In this document: positions 25,271 to 33,806 of the stretch, one piece after another | How positions within the stretch are numbered: position 1 is the stretch's first letter | Layout: every line of letters starts with the position of its first letter | Assembly: GCA_022340305.1 (NCBI GenBank) | Contig: JAJDOF010000086.1 | Span: 1-35,524 of the forward strand | Source: Gammaproteobacteria bacterium | Lineage (GTDB): Bacteria; Pseudomonadota; Gammaproteobacteria; GCA-001735895 | Reading direction: 5' to 3' | Length of the DNA: 35,524 bases | The notes under the pieces: generated by a model | The model's input: only the letters and a program-made list of their open reading frames with translations | What the model was told of the DNA's origin: nothing | Databases searched by the model: none | Position numbers and translations under genes: made by a program

Positions 25271-26427
25271 AGATCCTCGCCGATCAAAATATCCCCTGTG
25301 TCGCGGATGCCTTCGGCGATCTCGGTGAAGTCGTTGTTATGCCCGGTCGCGATATCAGGCCGCAACATCTGCGTGACTGCCAGTGCCTGATCACGCGCAC
25401 CGTTACGCGGGTCGACGCGGCGCTGCTCGCCGACAGCCCGGTTGAATTTGTGGGCACCGCGACCATCGGCACCGACCATCTTGATCTCGACTACCTGAAC
25501 GCGGCCAATATCGGTTACAGCAACGCGGCCGGCTGCAATGCCGAGGGCGCGGCCGAGTACGTGGTCAGTGGTCTGTTCGAATTATCGCGACAGAAAAATT
25601 TCAACCCGCTGCAACTGAAGGCTGGCATCGTCGGCTTCGGCAACGTCGGCTCGCGTCTTTATGCCAGGCTCGATGCGCTCGGCATCGACTGCCTGGTCTG
25701 CGATCCGCCGTTGCAGCAAAGCGCTGAGTCGGAGCAAACTTTTGTAGCGTTGGACACGCTCCTCGCCGAATGCAATTTCATCAGCCTGCACGTGCCGCTG
25801 GTGCGCGACGGCGAGCACCCGACCTTTCACTTGCTGGATGCGGCGCGACTGCCTGCGCTGGTCGAGAATTGTGTCCTGGTGAACGCCGCGCGCGGCGAAG
25901 TGATCGATAATGCGGCGCTGCTTGAAGTGCTGCGGCAACGCGACGATCTCTGCGTCTATCTCGACACCTGGGAGAACGAGCCGCTGGTATCACGCGAATT
26001 ATTGCAGCGGGTCGATCTCGCCACGCCACACATCGCCGGTTACAGCGTCGAGGGGCGCCTGCGCGGTACGCAGATGGTGCTCGACGCCGCCTGCGCTCAC
26101 TTCGGCAAATCCTCCGGTTGGCACATGTCCCAACAATTGCCTGCGCCATGTGAAATCGATTGCGGCGCATTCCCGGCTGGCCTGAATTTCTGGCGGATGC
26201 TGTTTCGCAGGCACTGCGATATTCGACGTGACCACGATAATTTTCTCGCCGGAGGCAAGCTGGATGACACTGGCTTCGCGGTGCATTTCGACAGCTTACG
26301 CAGGATTTATACCGACCGGCTCGAATACCCGCGCTTCAGTTTAGCGAATTTGCCCTTCGGGGCACCCAAGAAGACTTTGCAAGCGCTCGGATTTCACACG
26401 GATAGCGCCACAGCAAGAGACGCCTGA
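25267..26427 (+). CDS. pdxB: Erythronate-4-phosphate dehydrogenase
   Basis: An NAD-dependent enzyme oxidising 4-phosphoerythronate in the DXP-dependent pyridoxal-phosphate pathway. The product has 386 residues, the usual 375-385. GTG start at 25267 gives MKILADQNIPC. VGTATIGTDHLDLDYL is a strong PdxB signature. The Rossmann fold shows GIVGFGNVGSRLYARL; the catalytic triad is Arg in NAARGEVIDN, Glu in WENEPLV and His in TPHIAGYSVEGRLRGT. The C-terminal PdxB dimerisation domain is present. The 4-base GTGA overlap with argE implies coupling, an unusual pairing of arginine and vitamin B6 genes. Confidence 0.94.
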   Translation: MKILADQNIPCVADAFGDLGEVVVMPGRDIRPQHLRDCQCLITRTVTRVDAALLADSPVEFVGTATIGTDHLDLDYLNAANIGYSNAAGCNAEGAAEYVVSGLFELSRQKNFNPLQLKAGIVGFGNVGSRLYARLDALGIDCLVCDPPLQQSAESEQTFVALDTLLAECNFISLHVPLVRDGEHPTFHLLDAARLPALVENCVLVNAARGEVIDNAALLEVLRQRDDLCVYLDTWENEPLVSRELLQRVDLATPHIAGYSVEGRLRGTQMVLDAACAHFGKSSGWHMSQQLPAPCEIDCGAFPAGLNFWRMLFRRHCDIRRDHDNFLAGGKLDDTGFAVHFDSLRRIYTDRLEYPRFSLANLPFGAPKKTLQALGFHTDSATARDA

Positions 26428-26452
26428 CCTGGAACCCACGCGGGATTCGAGG

Positions 26453-28603
26453 CTAAGGCGCCAACAGCACCGAGGAATCGGTCACCACGAGCGCGTTGCC
26501 GTCGCTACCAAGAAAGTTAGCCATCTGCTTCTGCATCTCGGTCGTCACCGCAATGTCGGCCGACGGATCCAGGAACGAACTGTGATCGCCCGAGATAAAC
26601 TTGGTGCTGACCTGCAGGTTTGCGCCGGCAAACGTCGCGTTGCGATGGGTTAGCCCCAGTATTGTCAACATCGGCTCGGTGCCCGCCAGTGGCGCCGGCA
26701 CGGTGCCCGACGAATCGTTGCCATCGGGCACCCGATTGGGCAGCGTCAGGTCGGACGGCGACGAGTTACCGCCAACGACTTCGAAAAAGAGGATACCCTC
26801 GCCTTTCGCCGCCAGGTCGACGGCGTAATTGACCGCATCGGCATCGTCGAGCACGGTCTGCGCCGCACCGAGAAAACTCTCATAGTCGGGAGTGCCCTTG
26901 TCTATCCCGGCAGCGGCCAGTCCACCAACAATGGTCGACGAGAAATTCGCGGAACCATCGAGGATCTTGGCGATGCCGCCACCGCCATTGGCGAATACCA
27001 TATCCTTGAGCGTCGGCTCCAACAAGGCGAAGGGCGTGCTGACGATGGCACCGAGCGAATGCGCAGCGAGGTAGAGGTTATTGACATCCAGATCCCCGCC
27101 AATGGTGTCTCCGTCGACATCTATAATGGGTACCGCCTTGGCCAGCGCAAATAAATCAGCGGTGGCCTGGCGTGCGTTGTCGCGCGCTACCAGCAGATTC
27201 CGCAGGTTGATAAAGTGCACCCCTGAACTGTCGGAGATGCCGTCCGGACCCTCCGAAATGATATTCCCGTCGGCATCCTCACCGACAAAATCGACATCGA
27301 AGGTGCGCTCCAGGCCCGCCTGGTAAAACGGGCTGCTGCTGTTCAACCCGTGTAGCGGCAGGTCGATTGCGACGACCGCGAAGCCCGCCGCGGCGAGCGC
27401 ATCCGCGATCGCCAGAACATCGCTGCGAAAGCGCGTGATGCCATGCTGGTATATCACTGTTTTCCACGGTTTCGGAAAGGTAACGGTATCGACCGGCGCC
27501 GTCACCATGATCGGAATCGTGACCGCGCCGGTGACCATCGGCAACGGATTGGCCCCGGTCAGATTCCTGAGACCGCTACCGGGCGGAAACTCGTTGGCCG
27601 CCTGCCACGGCCTGGTCAGAATCGCTGTCGGGTCGGCCAGTGAGGGTGCCGAGAGATAGTAGTTGGACAATTGCAACGAGCCGACAAAGACATTGGCAGC
27701 ACCCAGCGGTGAACGTCCCGGGCCGGAAGCGCCGACCGTGACGGTAGACGCAACCAGCGACGTTGCCGGCGGCACTGGTGTGACTGCCCTGACGGTGGTT
27801 AGCACGTCGCCAATCGACTGCGTGGTAAAACTCCAGCTGACAATAATATCGCTGACTTCGATCGCGGCATCGGAACCGGCGGCGGTTCCCTCGCTGACGC
27901 GGACGATCTGGCGCAATTGTTCGAATGAGGCCAGATCGGCCATATCCAGTGAGCGCAGCGCACCCGGCAGGCTCGGATCGCCAAACACCAGCGGGTCGGG
28001 CAGATTCTTGATCAGCCGATAGGTTACCGACGGGCCGAAGGCCTTGCCGCTGGTCGATTTCAGGTCATCGGTGACGACGACCATGTACGACGTACTGGAC
28101 GCCAGCGGTTTCAGTGGCAGGATCGCCAGTGTCGACTGCGACGGATCGATGCTGGAAAGCGTCGCAAAATAATCCACACCAAACGTCAACTGGCTATTGA
28201 TGGCAATCACTGCGCCGCCGATACCCGACAACGTCACCTGGTAAACCCGTACGGAGTTTGCATTCACCGTGGACGAGTCAATCGAGGTACTGAACCCGCT
28301 CGACATCGGCGCGACTGGCGAAAATCCGTCGAGGGCGTTCAGCGCGACCTGCGGATCGGACAGATCGTTGCTGTCGGCGACCGGAATATTCAACGTGCCG
28401 TCCGTGGATCCGCCGAACAGCAGGTTATTCGGAAACGGGATCACGCTATCGGCCGGATCAAACAGGGCTGTCGGAGTGCTCGAACTTGCCGTTTCCGGCG
28501 TTACCTCGTCGATCGAGTCCTTCAGATCGGTGGAGGGCTCGGAGCTGCAGGCAACGACCATAAAAGCCAGGAGTATCCGAGAAATCAGTTTAATATTTTT
28601 CAT
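26453..28603 (-). CDS. VolA/Pla-1-like surface lipoprotein (lyso)phospholipase
   Basis: A 716-residue lipoprotein. The signal peptide ends in the lipobox VVAC with Cys19, followed by Ser-Ser, compatible with outer-membrane sorting. Residues about 45-350 match the N-terminal domain of Pla-1/cef-type bacterial lipases (opening ALFDPADSVIPFPNNLLF). An alpha/beta hydrolase follows: oxyanion YQHGITRFR (385-393), AIDLPLHGLNS (about 413-423), nucleophile Ser516 in AAHSLGAIVS (Ala instead of the first Gly of GxSxG), and a late His in SGDHSSFLDP. Vibrio VolA, of this family, is a surface lysophospholipase next to fadL; here fadL lies 10 bp upstream in the same direction. Function is inferred from family and context. 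Confidence 0.82.
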   Translation of the reverse strand: MKNIKLISRILLAFMVVACSSEPSTDLKDSIDEVTPETASSSTPTALFDPADSVIPFPNNLLFGGSTDGTLNIPVADSNDLSDPQVALNALDGFSPVAPMSSGFSTSIDSSTVNANSVRVYQVTLSGIGGAVIAINSQLTFGVDYFATLSSIDPSQSTLAILPLKPLASSTSYMVVVTDDLKSTSGKAFGPSVTYRLIKNLPDPLVFGDPSLPGALRSLDMADLASFEQLRQIVRVSEGTAAGSDAAIEVSDIIVSWSFTTQSIGDVLTTVRAVTPVPPATSLVASTVTVGASGPGRSPLGAANVFVGSLQLSNYYLSAPSLADPTAILTRPWQAANEFPPGSGLRNLTGANPLPMVTGAVTIPIMVTAPVDTVTFPKPWKTVIYQHGITRFRSDVLAIADALAAAGFAVVAIDLPLHGLNSSSPFYQAGLERTFDVDFVGEDADGNIISEGPDGISDSSGVHFINLRNLLVARDNARQATADLFALAKAVPIIDVDGDTIGGDLDVNNLYLAAHSLGAIVSTPFALLEPTLKDMVFANGGGGIAKILDGSANFSSTIVGGLAAAGIDKGTPDYESFLGAAQTVLDDADAVNYAVDLAAKGEGILFFEVVGGNSSPSDLTLPNRVPDGNDSSGTVPAPLAGTEPMLTILGLTHRNATFAGANLQVSTKFISGDHSSFLDPSADIAVTTEMQKQMANFLGSDGNALVVTDSSVLLAP

Positions 28604-28613
28604 GATGGCTCCC

Positions 28614-29972
28614 TCACTCGTAGTGCCAGTTCAATTGTGCGCTAAAAATATCAACGGATGCTTCGTAGTCGCCCGTCAGAGTGGCCTCGAGGGTGGGTAT
28701 ACCGCTTTCGAATTCATTGTTGATTTTCGGATCGTCCACAAACAGGTGTGAATATCCGACGTCGAAACTCAGTTGTTGACTGTACTGGTAGCTGGCGCCA
28801 AAAGACAACCAGGTCCTGTCATTACCCGGCAGGCGTGGCGTGCGCCGCTCGGGGCTCGGCACCGGAGTTTCGTCGTAGGCGATACCGGTGCGCAATACCA
28901 GCTTGTCCGTGTACTGGTAGTCGATGCCGACGGAATAACGCATGGTGTCGTTCCAGTCTTCCGTCGTGACCGAATCTGGCTGGTCCGGGTTGTCGTACTT
29001 TATGCGCAGTTCGTCGAATGAACTCCAGCCGGTCCAGGTGATATCCGCGAGATAGGTAATCTGCTCCATGCGATGAGACAGACTGACCGAAAGACTCGCC
29101 GGCGTGGTCACCTCCGCCTTGATACCCGTGTCGATGAAAGCGTTGTTGGCGAACACGAATGAAGAGCTTGCCGGGACCGCAAAGCTGGCATCGCCCTTTA
29201 CCTTGAGATCGACTTCGGAGCGAAAGGCGACACCGACGCCGGTCTGGCTCGAAATTTCGTAGAGCAAGCCAAAATTAAACCCCAATCCCAGGTCGTCAAA
29301 GTTATCACCTTCAAGCTCCGCCAAACCGTCCGCCTCCTGAGGTTTAGAGCCCAGAGCATCGCAGGTGGCCGGATTGAGAGAAGCATAGCAAATCGCGCCA
29401 AAATCGATGGCGCTGCTCAAATCGACATCGGCCAGCATTACATTAAGCCCCCCACCGACAGACATCTTGTCATTAACCCGGTAACCGAGGCTTGGATTGA
29501 AGTTGATTGTTCTGAGATCGGAGATAACACCGTGGTACCGACCACGCCAGGTGTCATCATACTTGGTCGCGAGACCGAAAGGCGCGTTAAACCCGAGCCC
29601 AAATTTCATGTCTTCGCTCAAGGCGGTAACCCAGTAAAAATTGGGTATGAAAGCATTGGATCCACCGTCATCATCCGTGCCTGTCAGCGGCGCACCACCC
29701 AATAAATCCGACGCCCTCGAGCCGTCGTCATTAAAGGACGATTTCGGCATGACCACGTGCGCGGCGGCCGTCATCTGGTCGTCCTGCAACAACATCATGC
29801 CCGCCGGATTGAAATATACAGTGGAGGCATCGGGTGTATAAGCCGATGCCCCGGCATAGGCGTTACCCTGCCCGCGCGCATTGAGCTCGATCAGCGCAAA
29901 GCCGGATGCCAGTGACAGCGTTGGCGTCGCGCATAGAAGCGCGAGGCCGAAAATCAGGTTTTTATTAATCAC
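28614..29972 (-). CDS. fadL: FadL-family outer-membrane long-chain fatty-acid transporter
   Basis: A 452-residue beta-barrel. The signal peptide MINKNLIFGLALLCATPTLS is cleaved before ASGFALIELNARGQGNAYAG, a FadL N-terminal hatch. Further hallmarks are STVYFNPAGM (NPA motif), FGLGFNAPFGLATKYDDTW and GRYHGVISDLRTINFNPSLGY. The C-terminal strands alternate and end in aromatic-rich FSAQLNWHYE, as expected for barrel assembly. The first gene of a two-gene operon with the lipase, it would carry the released fatty acids across the outer membrane. Broad FadL homologues also move hydrocarbons, so the substrate is not certain. Confidence 0.92.
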   Translation of the reverse strand: MINKNLIFGLALLCATPTLSLASGFALIELNARGQGNAYAGASAYTPDASTVYFNPAGMMLLQDDQMTAAAHVVMPKSSFNDDGSRASDLLGGAPLTGTDDDGGSNAFIPNFYWVTALSEDMKFGLGFNAPFGLATKYDDTWRGRYHGVISDLRTINFNPSLGYRVNDKMSVGGGLNVMLADVDLSSAIDFGAICYASLNPATCDALGSKPQEADGLAELEGDNFDDLGLGFNFGLLYEISSQTGVGVAFRSEVDLKVKGDASFAVPASSSFVFANNAFIDTGIKAEVTTPASLSVSLSHRMEQITYLADITWTGWSSFDELRIKYDNPDQPDSVTTEDWNDTMRYSVGIDYQYTDKLVLRTGIAYDETPVPSPERRTPRLPGNDRTWLSFGASYQYSQQLSFDVGYSHLFVDDPKINNEFESGIPTLEATLTGDYEASVDIFSAQLNWHYE

Positions 29973-30059
29973 TTTTGAAAACTCCCCCTGGGTTAGGCAC
30001 GGATTACCGCGTGGCGATGATCGAGACGATTACGTCAGCGCGGCCGATTTCGTGCTGCA

Positions 30060-30088
30060 TTCACGGAATACTATATTTTTGTTATATT
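30060..30088 (+). promoter_or_regulatory. Candidate promoter for the SET-domain gene
   Basis: TTCACG (30060-30065), 17-bp spacer, TATATT (30083-30088). An alternative is TTCGTG (30049-30054), 17 bp, TATATT (30072-30077). The upstream one leaves room for the GAGGA at 30091. GGAATA and TATTCC (30065-30090) also form a loose inverted repeat. Confidence 0.35.
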
Positions 30089-30098
30089 CCGAGGACAG

Positions 30099-30440
30099 TT
30101 GCAAAATAATACTCTTAAGCCGTTGAAATTCAAAACTCCATTTCCACCTCCCTTTTACGTCGCCGCTAGCGCAATTCATGGCAAAGGTCTGTTTGCCAGC
30201 GTTGCAATACCTGCCGGGACCGTTATCGGCCACATTCGGGGCATCCCGAGCCAGGTCGATGGCAGCCACGTGCTGTGGATCAACGCGGACGAGGCCATCG
30301 AAGTCACCTGCGACCTCAGGTATATCAACCATTCGGACCATCCCAACGCCTGCTACTACGATGATCTCAGTGTGGTCGCCTTGTGCGATATTGAGCCGCA
30401 TGCCGAAATAACGCACAATTATGCCAGCAACGACTGGTAA
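30099..30440 (+). CDS. Free-standing SET-domain protein (putative protein lysine methyltransferase)
   Basis: A 113-residue protein that is essentially one SET domain. HGKGLFASVAIPAGTVIG (28-45) is the SET N-terminal strand set. RYINHSDHPNACYY (74-87) matches the cofactor-binding RFxNHS.xPN motif, and AEITHNYAS (102-110) matches the GEELTxDY catalytic tyrosine motif. SET proteins methylate lysines with S-adenosylmethionine; in bacteria the targets are mostly unknown (ribosomal or nucleoid proteins, or host histones in pathogens). The start is TTG at 30099 behind GAGGA at close spacing; TTG 30123 is an alternative. It stands alone, divergent from fadL. Confidence 0.8.
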   Translation: MQNNTLKPLKFKTPFPPPFYVAASAIHGKGLFASVAIPAGTVIGHIRGIPSQVDGSHVLWINADEAIEVTCDLRYINHSDHPNACYYDDLSVVALCDIEPHAEITHNYASNDW

Positions 30441-30500
30441 TACCGGGCGTGGCAATGTTATAAACTGTAACGCATCCATCCATCACAGCTAGCGTTGCCC

Positions 30501-31133
30501 ATGAACAATACTGAAATCGCCAAGTTCAACATGATCGAACAACAGATCCGACCCTGGGAAGTGCTGGATCACCAGGTACTCTCCGTTATCCAGGGACTCA
30601 ATCGAGAGGATTTTGTCGATCCGGCTTACCGCGGGCTTGCTTACGCCGATTGCCAGATTCCGCTCGGCAATGGGGTGCGCATGCTGCCGCCGACCGTCGA
30701 GGGGCGGATGTTGCAGGCACTGTTGCTCGCTAGCGATGATCAGGTTCTCGAAGTCGGCAGCGGCAGCGGCTATATCTCGGCCTGTCTCGCCGCCCTGGCC
30801 GGCCATGTCCGCAGTATCGATGCCAACGCCGCCACTATCGAACGCGCACGCGCGAATGTCGATCGCCTTGGATGCGAGCGGATTGAATTTGAACAAATGC
30901 CGCTCAGTCAACTCGACGCCCCCGAAAGCTACGATGCCATCGCAGTTACCGCCTCGCTGCCGGCGGTGCCGCAAAACCTTAAGCAGGCACTCAAAATTGG
31001 CGGCAGGTTGTTTATCATCTGTGGCAAGTCACCGGTGATGGAGGCGCTGCTGATCACGCGTGTCGGCACCGGTGAGTGGACCACGCAGTCGCTGTTCGAA
31101 ACCGATTTGCCGCGTCTGCAAACAGCCGGATAG
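30501..31133 (+). CDS. Pcm-like methyltransferase lacking the isoaspartyl active-site motif
   Basis: A 210-residue protein of the protein-L-isoaspartate methyltransferase fold. The SAM-binding motif I is VLEVGSGSGYISACLA and the N-terminal block is IPRE/DKFV-like NREDFVDPAYRGLAYAD. Authentic Pcm carries a TISQP motif whose Ser is needed for catalysis; here the same place reads VRMLPPTVEGRM, with no Ser. This variant is a known subfamily often encoded just before tolC, with undefined substrate. Start ATG 30501; a TTG at 30495 is possible. The rhodanese gene follows 3 bp downstream. Confidence 0.8.
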   Translation: MNNTEIAKFNMIEQQIRPWEVLDHQVLSVIQGLNREDFVDPAYRGLAYADCQIPLGNGVRMLPPTVEGRMLQALLLASDDQVLEVGSGSGYISACLAALAGHVRSIDANAATIERARANVDRLGCERIEFEQMPLSQLDAPESYDAIAVTASLPAVPQNLKQALKIGGRLFIICGKSPVMEALLITRVGTGEWTTQSLFETDLPRLQTAG

Positions 31134-31136
31134 TTG

Positions 31137-31451
31137 ATGTCGTCAATGAGCGCATCCGAACTGGCGGCACACCTGCAGCAGGCCAAACCCATGCTGCTCG
31201 ACGTCAGAGAACCCTGGGAATTTGATATCTGTCATATTGCGGGCAGCAGTAACCTGCCCATGGGGCAGATTCCGCAACGCATCGATGAACTGCCGCAATC
31301 CGCAGAGATTGTTGTCATTTGTCATCACGGCGTGCGCAGCCGGCAGGTAATCGGCTTTTTGCAAGGGCAAATAAATGCCAGTCTGATCAATCTTGACGGT
31401 GGCGTCGATGCCTGGGCGCGCGAGGTCGATCGTGACATGCCCCTTTATTAA
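31137..31451 (+). CDS. Single-domain rhodanese-like sulfurtransferase
   Basis: A 104-residue rhodanese domain. MLLDVREPWEFDICHIAGSSN is the CH2A region, and the active-site loop is Cys62 in CHHGVRS, the GlpE-like six-residue loop carrying an intact Cys and Arg. INLDGGVDAWA is the usual C-terminal motif. It would carry persulfide sulfur to thiophilic acceptors. ATG 31137 is preceded by TTG 31134. The gap from the Pcm-like gene is 3 bp, and tolC follows 62 bp later behind its own promoter. Pcm-like/rhodanese/tolC is a recurrent neighbourhood, though the functional link is unknown. Confidence 0.85.
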   Translation: MSSMSASELAAHLQQAKPMLLDVREPWEFDICHIAGSSNLPMGQIPQRIDELPQSAEIVVICHHGVRSRQVIGFLQGQINASLINLDGGVDAWAREVDRDMPLY

Positions 31452-31483
31452 ATGACCGTGTATTAATCGGCCTGCAGTTTCTT

Positions 31484-31489
31484 TATAAT
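31484..31489 (+). promoter_or_regulatory. Perfect -10 hexamer before tolC
   Basis: TATAAT at 31484-31489, 25 bp upstream of the tolC ATG. The best -35 is weak (TATTAA at 31461-31466, 17-bp spacing). It suggests that tolC-lpxL-waaA can be transcribed independently of the Pcm-like and rhodanese genes. Confidence 0.4.
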
Positions 31490-31513
31490 TCGCTACGCTC
31501 AAACAAACCATCG

Positions 31514-32842
31514 ATGGAACCACCCTTGTCAAAGCTTGCTCTACTATTCACCGGGTTTCTGGTCACGCTCTCCTGGTGGCAAACCTCATCCGCCGAAGAT
31601 CTACTCAGGGTTTACCAGCTCGCCCTCGAAAACGATGCCGAATTAATGATTGCCGAATCAAACTACCTGGCGGCAATCCAGGCACTGCCGCTGGCCAGGT
31701 CGGGAAACAAGCCGCAGGTATTCTTCAATGCGGACGGCCGTATCACCGAATCGGATAACTCGAATACCGGCACCAACAGTTCCGACAATATCGGCTATGC
31801 TGTTAACCTGACGCAGTCGCTTTACAACACCGTGACCGATGGCGATATCAACATCGCCGAGGCCAACACCAGGGCCGAAAAGGCGCGCCTGAATGCAGCA
31901 CGTCAATCGCTGATACTGCGCGTTTCACAAACTTATTTCAGTATTCTCGCGGCCGGGGACAACGCTGAATTTGCCTACGCCGAGCGCAATGCCATAGCGC
32001 GGCAGCTCGAAGAAGCACAGAAGCGTTTCGAAGTCGGGCTCATCGCCATCACCGACGTGCACGAGGCCCAGGCCAGTTTCGACAACGCAGAGGCCCAGGT
32101 TATTCTCGCCGAAAACATACTTGAAAACTCGTTCCAGTCCCTGGTGGTGCTCACTGCCGACACCTCGATCAGGAACCTGGATCCGCTTGGCGAAGACCTC
32201 AAGCTGGTGCTGCCCGACCCCGCCACCATACAGGCCTGGGTGACCCTGGCACTGAACAACAATCTCGATCTGCGCGCCGCGCAGGAAAGCCTCAATGCGG
32301 CACGTTATGACCGCGACAAGAACTACCGTAACCGCAATCCCACCGTCGATCTCTTCGCAAGTTACCAGGGCAGGGATAGCAACGATGACCTGCTGGGTGA
32401 TTCGCAGCAGGATGATTTGTCTGTCGGCATCTCATTGGAAATCCCGTTGTACAAGGGGGGCCGCATCTCCGCCGAACGCGCCCAGTCCGCATCGAGATTG
32501 CTCGCGGCTCAAAACACCGCTCTGTTGCAAACCCGGCTCGCGGCCCAGCAATCGCGCACCGCTTTTCTCGACGTGGTTTCGGGCATCAGCCAGGTGAAGG
32601 CGCTCGAGCAGGCATTTGAATCCAGCAAAATAGCACTCGAGGCAACCCAGGCAGGGTTCGAAGTCGGCACGCGAACTTCTGTCGACGTACTGATCTCGCT
32701 GCGCGAAACCTATCGTACGCAGCGCGATTTCGCCAGTGCACGTTACCAGTACGTACTGAACAAGCTACGCCTGAAACAGGCGGCTGGCATCCTGCGTGAT
32801 GAAGACTTGATCGATGCCAATGATTCTCTAGTCAAGCGGTAG
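31514..32842 (+). CDS. tolC: TolC-family outer-membrane channel protein
   Basis: A 442-residue outer-membrane efflux protein with two OEP repeats. The signal peptide is about residues 1-27 (LALLFTGFLVTLSWWQTSSA, then EDLLRVYQLALENDAEL, the canonical TolC mature start). Repeat 1 includes QSLYNTVTDGDINIAEA, and repeat 2 EIPLYKGGRISAERAQ. Long helical stretches such as RNAIARQLEEAQKRFEVGL and SLRETYRTQRDFASARYQYV build the periplasmic tunnel. It works as a trimer with inner-membrane pumps or type I secretion systems encoded elsewhere. lpxL begins 3 bp after the stop. Confidence 0.92.
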   Translation: MEPPLSKLALLFTGFLVTLSWWQTSSAEDLLRVYQLALENDAELMIAESNYLAAIQALPLARSGNKPQVFFNADGRITESDNSNTGTNSSDNIGYAVNLTQSLYNTVTDGDINIAEANTRAEKARLNAARQSLILRVSQTYFSILAAGDNAEFAYAERNAIARQLEEAQKRFEVGLIAITDVHEAQASFDNAEAQVILAENILENSFQSLVVLTADTSIRNLDPLGEDLKLVLPDPATIQAWVTLALNNNLDLRAAQESLNAARYDRDKNYRNRNPTVDLFASYQGRDSNDDLLGDSQQDDLSVGISLEIPLYKGGRISAERAQSASRLLAAQNTALLQTRLAAQQSRTAFLDVVSGISQVKALEQAFESSKIALEATQAGFEVGTRTSVDVLISLRETYRTQRDFASARYQYVLNKLRLKQAAGILRDEDLIDANDSLVKR

Positions 32843-32845
32843 GCG

Positions 32846-33775
32846 ATGGGCGAGCAAAGCTCCGTACTATTTAAAGCGAGCGATTACCTACACCCTAGAT
32901 ACTGGCCGATGTGGTGCATTTTCGCCAGCCTGCGCCTGGTGTCGCTGTTGCCCTATCGCGCCGCGCTGGGGGTCGGTCGGCTACTCGGACAGCTGCTTCT
33001 TCTTATCTCCGGATCCCGTCAGCAGGTCATCGATACCAACCTGGCACGCTGCTTCCCGGAAAAGTCCAACGACGAAAGAAATCACATCAAGTTCGAATGC
33101 TATCGCAACATGGGTATTTCGCTGATCGAAATGGCGATGTGCTGGTGGTGGAGTGACGACAAACTGCGTCCACTGGTCGAAATCGAGGGGCGCGAACACC
33201 TTGACGCGGTGCTGGAAAGTGGTCGTGGCGCGATCCTGTTGACGGGGCACTATACCAGCCTCGAAATCGGTGGCCGCCTGTTGACCCTGTTCATGCCTTT
33301 GCAGGGTATGTATCGCACCCAGCGCAACCTCATGTTCGACAGTTATCTCTACACGCGCCGACACAGTTACCTGGTCGATATCGTGTCACGCAAAAGTACC
33401 CGCCAGTTGATGAAGGGTATTCGCAAACAGATCCCGACCTGGTACGCCCCCGACCAGGATTTCAAGCGCGAGCGGAACGTATTCGCGCCATTCATGGGTG
33501 TCGCCACGGCAACAATTTCGGCGAGTTCGCGCATGGCGCAGGCGACCAACGCGGCAATGCTGCCGTACTACCCCGAGCGCAAGCAGGACGGCACCGGGTA
33601 TATCCTGCACATCGGCGCCCCGCTCGAAGACTTTCCAAGCGGCGACGAAATCGCCGATGCCAGCGCCATCAATCGGTCGATTGAAACCTGGGTACGCGAA
33701 TTTCCCGAAAATTACATGTGGATACATCAGCGCTTCAAGACCCGCCCACCGGGTGAGGCGCCTTTTTATCCATGA
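32846..33775 (+). CDS. lpxL: Lipid A biosynthesis acyltransferase (LpxL/HtrB family)
   Basis: An inner-membrane late acyltransferase of 309 residues that adds a secondary acyl chain to Kdo2-lipid IVA. The catalytic HX4E is LLTGHYTSLEIGG (His135, Glu140). Other family blocks are GMYRTQRNLMFD, WYAPDQDF and ENYMWIHQRFKTRPPGE, the last diagnostic for LpxL/M/P. It has an N-terminal hydrophobic anchor (about 24-55). The chain specificity (laurate, palmitoleate or other) cannot be read. It lies between tolC and waaA in the same direction; waaA provides the Kdo groups that LpxL needs. Confidence 0.92.
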   Translation: MGEQSSVLFKASDYLHPRYWPMWCIFASLRLVSLLPYRAALGVGRLLGQLLLLISGSRQQVIDTNLARCFPEKSNDERNHIKFECYRNMGISLIEMAMCWWWSDDKLRPLVEIEGREHLDAVLESGRGAILLTGHYTSLEIGGRLLTLFMPLQGMYRTQRNLMFDSYLYTRRHSYLVDIVSRKSTRQLMKGIRKQIPTWYAPDQDFKRERNVFAPFMGVATATISASSRMAQATNAAMLPYYPERKQDGTGYILHIGAPLEDFPSGDEIADASAINRSIETWVREFPENYMWIHQRFKTRPPGEAPFYP

Positions 33776-33806
33776 GCATCCGGACCTGAGCGGTGAGCGA
33801 CTGCAG

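Noticed and set aside
33498-33806. N-terminal extension of waaA into lpxL
   Set aside because: The 103 upstream residues are an out-of-frame reading of lpxL codons. The conserved WaaA anchor starts at the ATG at 33807.
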